44,726 nucleotides of DNA, from positions 113,554 to 158,279 of the forward strand of contig NZ_LMUJ01000031.1 of the NCBI RefSeq assembly GCF_009765975.1, written 5' to 3'. Positions 39,908 to 44,726 of this stretch are shown one piece after another. Source of the DNA: Acidisphaera sp. S103. GTDB lineage: Bacteria; Pseudomonadota; Alphaproteobacteria; Acetobacterales; Acetobacteraceae. How positions within the stretch are numbered: position 1 is the stretch's first letter; each line of letters opens with the position of its first letter. The notes beneath the pieces are model-generated. The model worked only from the letters and a program-made list of their open reading frames with translations. It ran no database searches and was not told where the DNA came from. The position numbers and the translations under genes are program-made.

Positions 39908-41880
39908 TCGGCCCGGTTCTTGTCGTCGATGACAGCCTGACGGTTCGGATGGATCTTTTGGAGATCCTGGAAGCGGCCGGCCTGCAAGCGCAAGCCTGCG
40001 AGACCGTGGCCGCCGCGCGGCAGGCGCTCGCCCGGGAGCAGTTCGCGCTGGTTATCCTCGATGTCCTGTTGCCGGATGGCGACGGCATCGAACTGCTCAA
40101 GGAGATTCGCGCTATGCCGTCGGCCGCCGGTACAGCGGTCATGCTGCTGTCGACCGAAGTGGAAATCCGCGATCGCATTCACGGCCTGACGACGGGGGCC
40201 GACGACTATGTCGGCAAACCCTATGAGCCTGTCTACCTGGTCGCGCGGGCGCGTGAACTGGTCCGCGGCAGCGGCGACGAAACGGCGTCCGCGCCGCTGA
40301 CCATTCTGCTGATCGACGACAGCATCACCTTCCGCGAGGCACTGAAGGACATTTTGGAAGGCGAAGGATATCGCGTGCTGGTCACCGGCACCGGTGAGGA
40401 CGGGTTGCGGGTGGCCGCCGACCAGCGACCGGCGGCGATCATCGTCGATGGTCAACTGCCCGGCATCGACGGTGCGACGGTCATCCGGCGCGTCCGGCTC
40501 GACGCGGCGTTGCGCCGCTTGCCCTGCCTGCTGCTGACCGGGTCGGAGGACCACAGCGCGGAAGTCCGTATCCTCGATGCCGGCGCCGACGCATTCGTGC
40601 GGAAGGAGGCAGACGTCGATGTCATCCTCGCCCGATTGAACGCCATGCTGCGGAGCGCCGGCACGCAAAGCGTGGGTCCGGGCACGCCGAGCCTGCTTGG
40701 ACCGAAGAAGATCCTGGCGGTCGACGACAGCGAAACCTATCTGCAGGAGCTTGCCGTTGCGTTGCGCGCGGACGGCTATGAACTGGTGTTGGCCCGCTCC
40801 GGCGAGGAGGCGCTCGACCTGCTCGCCGTGCAGCAGGTCGATTGTTTGTTGCTCGATCTGATGATGCCGGGGATCGGCGGCCTGGAAACCTGCCGGCGGG
40901 TGAAAAGCGTGCCGGTGACACGCGATATTCCCATCGTCATGCTGACGGCGCTGGAAGATCGCACGGCGATGATCGAGGGGCTGAGTTCGGGTGCCGACGA
41001 TTACGTCGCCAAATCGGCCGAATTCGATCTGCTGCGCGCACGCGTGCTCGCCCAGATACGGCGCAAGCAGTTCGCGGATGAGAACCGCATGATGCGTGAG
41101 CAATTGCTGCTGACGCAGTTCGAAGCGGCCGAAGGGCGGGCGGCCCGGCAACTCGCGGAGATGCGGGCGGCGCAACTGGTGGCGGAGAGCGCGGCACGCC
41201 GGCGGGTGGAGGGGGAGATGCATGCCCTTATCCATGTCGCGTCGCACGACCTGAAGGCGCCGCTGCTGGCGATCATGCATTTGGCGCAATGGATTGGCGA
41301 AGACATCGGGCCGGCGATGAGCCCTGAGACGGTCGAACATCTGGGGCTGCTGCGCAGGCGGGTGGCTCGGCTGCAGATGCTGATGGATGGATTGTTGGCC
41401 TATCTGCATGTCGGCAGCGTCGATTGTTTCGTCGAGGACGTCGACATCGCCGAGTTGGTGAACGACATCGTGGCCATGCTGGCGCCGTCGCCGGGCTTCG
41501 TCGTGACCTACGACGGCAGCCTGACGATGCTGCGCACCTATCGCAGGCCGATTCGTGTGATCCTGGAAAACCTGATCGGCAACGCGTTGAAACACCATGA
41601 CCGAGCCGAAGGCCGCGTTGTCATTTTGGCGAGACTGGCCGCCGGTGTGGCGGAATTCCGTGTTAGCGACGATGGACCCGGCATATCGCCGCGGTTCCAT
41701 GATCGCATTTTCGTCATCTTCCAGACCCTGGCGGGTCGTGATGACCTGGAATCGTGTGGTATTGGCCTGGCCATGGTCAAGAAGATCGTCGAAAGCCATG
41801 GCGGCCATGTGCAGGTGGAAAGCGCGCCACCCGCACGCGGCACGACGTTCGTCTTCACGTGGCAGGTGACCGCGTCATGA
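39904..41880 (+). CDS. Histidine kinase with three tandem receiver domains (REC-REC-REC-HisKA-HATPase)
   Basis: This 658-residue cytosolic protein has no membrane helix. Receivers lie at about 4-120, 133-250 and 268-388, with phospho-acceptor aspartates Asp53, Asp182 and Asp318 and acidic pairs at the start of each (DDS). A coiled stretch (390-440) leads to the HisKA helix with His448 in VASHDLKAPL, then the N-box ENLIGNALKHH, G1 SDDGPGIS and G2 ESCGIGLAMVKKI. It is thus a kinase controlled by up to three phosphorylation inputs and takes the place of the WspR GGDEF protein. No DNA-binding or GGDEF domain is present. The target of its kinase is unknown. It ends the operon and abuts nhaA. Confidence 0.9.
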   Translation: MIGPVLVVDDSLTVRMDLLEILEAAGLQAQACETVAAARQALAREQFALVILDVLLPDGDGIELLKEIRAMPSAAGTAVMLLSTEVEIRDRIHGLTTGADDYVGKPYEPVYLVARARELVRGSGDETASAPLTILLIDDSITFREALKDILEGEGYRVLVTGTGEDGLRVAADQRPAAIIVDGQLPGIDGATVIRRVRLDAALRRLPCLLLTGSEDHSAEVRILDAGADAFVRKEADVDVILARLNAMLRSAGTQSVGPGTPSLLGPKKILAVDDSETYLQELAVALRADGYELVLARSGEEALDLLAVQQVDCLLLDLMMPGIGGLETCRRVKSVPVTRDIPIVMLTALEDRTAMIEGLSSGADDYVAKSAEFDLLRARVLAQIRRKQFADENRMMREQLLLTQFEAAEGRAARQLAEMRAAQLVAESAARRRVEGEMHALIHVASHDLKAPLLAIMHLAQWIGEDIGPAMSPETVEHLGLLRRRVARLQMLMDGLLAYLHVGSVDCFVEDVDIAELVNDIVAMLAPSPGFVVTYDGSLTMLRTYRRPIRVILENLIGNALKHHDRAEGRVVILARLAAGVAEFRVSDDGPGISPRFHDRIFVIFQTLAGRDDLESCGIGLAMVKKIVESHGGHVQVESAPPARGTTFVFTWQVTAS

Positions 41881-43077
41881 GGGACGTCCATGGCCCTGTC
41901 GGCGGCGTCGATCGCCTCTGGCAGGGGTGTCAGTTCCGTTCGCCGGCGCTGTAAACGCCAGCCATACCAGACCCAATACGGCGGAAATCACCGACCCGGT
42001 GAACACGGCAAGCTTCACCTCCGGCTGGATGGGCGTGCCGTGGAAGCCGAGGTCACCGATGAACAGGCTCATGGTAAAGCCGATGCCGCACAGCAGCGCC
42101 GCGCCAAACAGCCGCGGCCAGGTCAGCCCGGCCGGCATCCGAACCCAGCCAAGCCGGACCGACAGCCAGATGGCGCCGAACACGCCGATGGGTTTGCCGG
42201 CGACCAGGCCCACTGCGACACCCAGCATGACCGGTGTGCCGAAGTCCGCCGGCGAAAGTCCGCCCAGCCGTAATCCGGCGTTCGCCAGTCCGAACAGGGG
42301 CAAGACCATCCAGGTGACCCAATGTCCCAGGCCGGCTTCCATCCGGTCACCGGTGTCGTCCATCGGCACCACGAAGGCCAGGGCCACACCGGCGATGGTG
42401 GGATGGACGCCCGATCGCAGCACGCACGCCCATAGCAGCACGCCGCCAACCGCGTAGGCCCAGACCGACCGCACACCGGCTCGATTCAGGCCGTATAAAA
42501 CAGCACAGACCATGCAGGCCGCCAGCAGTGCCGGCAGATCCAGCCTCGCGGTGTAGAACAGGGCGATCACCACGATCGCGCCCAGGTCGTCGATGATCGC
42601 CAGCGCCGTCAGGAACAGTTTCAACGCGATCGGCACGCGCCGGCCCAGGACCGACAAAGCCGCCAGGGCAAACGCGATATCTGTCGCGACCGGAACCGCC
42701 CAACCGCGCAGCCGGGCCGGGTCCGCGTGGTTGAAACCGGCGAAGATCAGCGCCGGCACCACCATGCCGCCCAGCGCGGCGAATCCTGGCGCGGCGATCT
42801 GCCGGAACGACGACAATTGGCCGTCGGTCATCTCCCGCCGTATCTCCAGGCCTACGGTCAGGAAGAACAACACCATCAGCCCGTCGTTGACCCAGCCGTC
42901 CACCGGCAGGATCCACAACGGCGTCGCCAGCAGCCGGAAATACTGGTCGGCGCCGGACGCGTTCGACCAGACCAGGGCCACGGCCGCGGCGATGATCAGC
43001 GCCAATCCGCCGGCGGTCTGGCTGCGCAGGAATGCCAGCAGCGCGGCGTAGCGCCGGTTGGGGGGCGTTGCCGTCAT
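41875..43077 (-). CDS. nhaA: Na+/H+ antiporter NhaA
   Basis: This 400-residue protein has about twelve membrane helices and the ion-binding aspartates of NhaA: VATDIAFALAALS and ALAIIDDLGAIVVIALFY. The N-terminal SQTAGGLALIIAAAVALVW and FLTVGLEIRREMTDGQL are also typical. It exports sodium in exchange for protons and controls pH and salt. The ATG at 43077 has AGAGGG five bases upstream. Its last six bases overlap the end of the RRR kinase gene tail to tail in TCATGA, with no terminator between. The polar C-terminus, rich in Arg and Gly, is somewhat longer than in E. coli. Confidence 0.94.
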   Translation of the reverse strand: MTATPPNRRYAALLAFLRSQTAGGLALIIAAAVALVWSNASGADQYFRLLATPLWILPVDGWVNDGLMVLFFLTVGLEIRREMTDGQLSSFRQIAAPGFAALGGMVVPALIFAGFNHADPARLRGWAVPVATDIAFALAALSVLGRRVPIALKLFLTALAIIDDLGAIVVIALFYTARLDLPALLAACMVCAVLYGLNRAGVRSVWAYAVGGVLLWACVLRSGVHPTIAGVALAFVVPMDDTGDRMEAGLGHWVTWMVLPLFGLANAGLRLGGLSPADFGTPVMLGVAVGLVAGKPIGVFGAIWLSVRLGWVRMPAGLTWPRLFGAALLCGIGFTMSLFIGDLGFHGTPIQPEVKLAVFTGSVISAVLGLVWLAFTAPANGTDTPARGDRRRRQGHGRPS

Positions 43078-43138
43078 GCGGTCCCTCTGACTCGCCCGTT
43101 CGTTGATGATCCGACCTGTTCCATGCCACCATCGGGCA

Positions 43139-43543
43139 ATGAACCTGTACGCAGCCATACGAGCCATCCCGCACGACGCCGTGGTCAACATACTCGACCT
43201 GATCGCGTTCGTCCTGATCACCCCCGAACTCATCGGTGAGGCGCGGCTGAACCTGCTGACGTCATGGATCAAGCGTATCCTGGGTGGCCAGAACCGGACC
43301 CTGGTGATCGTGGCATCGTTGTTCATCGCCGGCCGGATCGCAGGCTATTTCGGCATCCCGCGCGGCTATGGCCATTTCCTGTTCCTGGCGGGGGTCGCGT
43401 TCCTGATCGCGACGCTGTTCACGCTGATCAACAACTACGTCAAAACCACGCCGTCCCGTCAGGTGATGCTGCTGCTCGGCGCGGCGCTGTTCGTCTGTGC
43501 TCGTATGATCGGAATTTTCGCCGCCCTTCAGAACGCGGAATGA
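43139..43543 (+). CDS. Small membrane protein of unknown function
   Basis: This 134-residue protein has about three or four hydrophobic segments: NILDLIAFVLITPELIG, TLVIVASLFIAGRIAGY, FLFLAGVAFLIATLFTLI and VMLLLGAALFVCARMIGIF. No known domain was recognised. It is divergent from nhaA with 61 bases between the two start codons, so the two share a control region. No strong ribosome-binding site precedes the ATG. The protein may have a membrane-associated accessory role, but nothing in the sequence proves it. Confidence 0.65.
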   Translation: MNLYAAIRAIPHDAVVNILDLIAFVLITPELIGEARLNLLTSWIKRILGGQNRTLVIVASLFIAGRIAGYFGIPRGYGHFLFLAGVAFLIATLFTLINNYVKTTPSRQVMLLLGAALFVCARMIGIFAALQNAE

Positions 43544-43572
43544 CCCCCCGATGGCCGGGATCGCGCGCATGG

Positions 43573-43602
43573 TGTAGCAACCTTGCTGCACCCGCGAAGG
43601 TT
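43573..43602 (+). promoter_or_regulatory. Two mutually exclusive pairings in the zwf leader
   Basis: TGTAGCAA at 43573-43580 can pair with TTGCTGCA at 43583-43590, and AACCTT at 43579-43584 can pair with AAGGTT at 43597-43602. The two pairings share bases, so only one can form. They end nine bases before the AGGAGGG (43611-43617) of zwf. This could control translation, but stems are short. Confidence 0.3.
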
Positions 43603-43624
43603 ATCTGACCAGGAGGGCTGATGG

Positions 43625-44726
43625 ATGCCGAAGATCATTCCCGTTGCCATTTTCGACTGCGTCGTGTTCGGCGCGACCGGCGACCTGACACTTCGAAAAC
43701 TGCTTCCCGCGCTGTATTACCGCTTCCGCGACGGCCAAATGCCTGCCGAATCCCGCGTCGTCGGCGCCGCCCGCTCCAAATTGACGGACGAGGATTTTCG
43801 CGGCCGAGCGACCAAGGCGCTGGAACAGCACGTCGCCCGCGCCGATCAGGACCCGGAGATCATGCACCGCTTCCTGGCGCAACTGCACTACGTCTCGATC
43901 GACGCCACCGAACCCGATGCCGATTGGAGCCGCTTTCGCGACCTGCTGGACCCGGACCGCATACGGGTTTTCTACCTCGCCACCTCGCCGGACCTGTATG
44001 GGCCCGTCTGCCAGGCGCTGGCCACCAGCGGGCTGGTCACCGAACAGTCCCGCGTCGTGCTGGAAAAGCCGATCGGCCACGACCTCGCCTCGGCCAAGGT
44101 GATCATCGATGAGGTCGGAAAAGTGTTCACCGAGGCACGGACCTTCCGCATCGACCACTATCTGGGCAAGGAGACAGTGCAGAACCTGATGGCACTGCGC
44201 TTCGCCAACACGATCTTCGAGCGTTTGTGGACCGCCGACGTGATCGACCACGTGCAGATCACGGTAGCCGAAACGGTCGGGCTGGAGGGACGCGGCGGCT
44301 ACTACGATAAATCCGGTGCCATGCGCGACATGGTGCAGAACCACATGCTGCAACTGCTGTGCCTGATCGCCATGGACCCGCCGGTGTCGCTGGATGCCGA
44401 CCGCGTGCGCGACGAGAAGCTGAAAGTGCTGCGCGCCCTGAAACCCATGGAGCCGCATGAGGTCGCCACCCTGACGGTGCGCGGCCAATACACCCAGGGT
44501 GCCATCGACGGCAAACCGGTGCCCGGTTACCTGACGGACCTCGGTTCGGACGACGCCTCCGGCACCGAGAGCTTCGTCGCGCTGAAGGCCGAGGTGCGCA
44601 CATGGCGCTGGGCCGGCGTGCCGTTCTACCTGCGCACCGGCAAGCGGCTGCCGTCAAAAGTGTCCGAAATCGTCATCCAGTTCCGCGCCCCGCCGTTCTC
44701 CATCTTCCCGCCCGAGGCGGCGGAAT
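43625..44726 (+). CDS. zwf: Glucose-6-phosphate 1-dehydrogenase, 3'-truncated by window edge
   Basis: This gene gives the first 367 residues of an enzyme that usually has about 490. It oxidises glucose-6-phosphate to 6-phosphogluconolactone with NADP, the entry to the pentose phosphate and Entner-Doudoroff routes. Visible are the nucleotide-binding VFGATGDLTLRKLLPALYY, the FYLATSPDLYG segment, EKPIGHDLASA and the active-site RIDHYLGKETVQNLMALRFAN with its Asp-His pair. The later FYLRTGKRL is also in place. The ATG at 43625 is eight bases from AGGAGGG, better spaced than the ATG at 43621 in another frame. The frame runs to the last base of the window. Confidence 0.95.
   Translation, partial: MPKIIPVAIFDCVVFGATGDLTLRKLLPALYYRFRDGQMPAESRVVGAARSKLTDEDFRGRATKALEQHVARADQDPEIMHRFLAQLHYVSIDATEPDADWSRFRDLLDPDRIRVFYLATSPDLYGPVCQALATSGLVTEQSRVVLEKPIGHDLASAKVIIDEVGKVFTEARTFRIDHYLGKETVQNLMALRFANTIFERLWTADVIDHVQITVAETVGLEGRGGYYDKSGAMRDMVQNHMLQLLCLIAMDPPVSLDADRVRDEKLKVLRALKPMEPHEVATLTVRGQYTQGAIDGKPVPGYLTDLGSDDASGTESFVALKAEVRTWRWAGVPFYLRTGKRLPSKVSEIVIQFRAPPFSIFPPEAAE

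Noticed and set aside
1-44726. rRNA, tRNA, integrase, transposase or prophage genes
   Set aside because: None seen on either strand; the repeats carry no transposase and no tRNA-like cloverleaf was found in the gaps.

Overview
The window is one GC-rich bacterial chromosome segment with tightly packed genes, many ATGA stop/start overlaps and several TTG or GTG starts. The gene content (kinase-domain-only HprK next to rapZ and a regulatory PTS, a PEP-CTERM protein, a Wsp-like chemosensory operon, short intergenic palindromic repeats) suits an alphaproteobacterium, most likely of the Rhodospirillales/Acetobacteraceae kind. That placement is inference. No rRNA, tRNA or CRISPR array was seen.

Layout. 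1-786: C-terminal part of an unrecognised protein. 801-1487: a hicAB toxin-antitoxin pair with a readable promoter and an operator-like palindrome. 1567-3075: GNAT acetyltransferase and sulfotransferase (minus strand). 3342-7236: an FAD oxidoreductase of the L-2-hydroxyglutarate oxidase type, then a phnDCE-type ABC importer with no C-P lyase nearby. 7207-8880: a GH13 alpha-glucosidase converging on phnE. 9059-14585: small membrane protein, repeat copy A, zinc-ribbon protein plus aminotransferase, DUF2167-like membrane protein, lipoprotein pair and a dodecin. 14643-14836: repeat copy B. 15119-18065: amidase and metallophosphoesterase, converging on a PEP-CTERM protein. 18336-21205: branched-chain aminotransferase and a COG2509-type flavoprotein.

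21295-25399 is a complete regulatory PTS: hprK, rapZ, an EIIA of the mannose type, HPr and enzyme I, with no sugar permease. It is a phosphorelay that senses PEP/ATP state rather than importing sugar. 25511-32404 is a run of small-molecule enzymes (two SDRs, a VOC protein, a thiosulfate sulfurtransferase, a RidA protein, a ketopantoate-reductase-like enzyme, an aldo/keto reductase). Repeats D and C sit in its gaps and a lower-GC patch of unknown genes interrupts it (about 28.5-29.7 kb).

32759-41880 is the most notable system: cheW, cheR-TPR, cheW, an MCP with CHASE3-like sensor, hybrid cheA-REC, cheB, and a kinase with three receiver domains in tandem. The parts list matches the Wsp surface-sensing pathway, but the expected GGDEF output WspR is replaced by a REC-REC-REC-histidine-kinase protein, and there is no cheY, cheZ, cheD or flagellar gene in the window. 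It is followed by nhaA (convergent), a small membrane protein and the first 367 codons of zwf, which runs off the window end.

The second notable item is a dispersed, highly structured repeat family (copies A-D). Two 34-nt arms, each itself a hairpin, pair with each other across a short loop. Arm changes between copies are compensatory, and copy A is bracketed by a perfect 20-bp inverted repeat.
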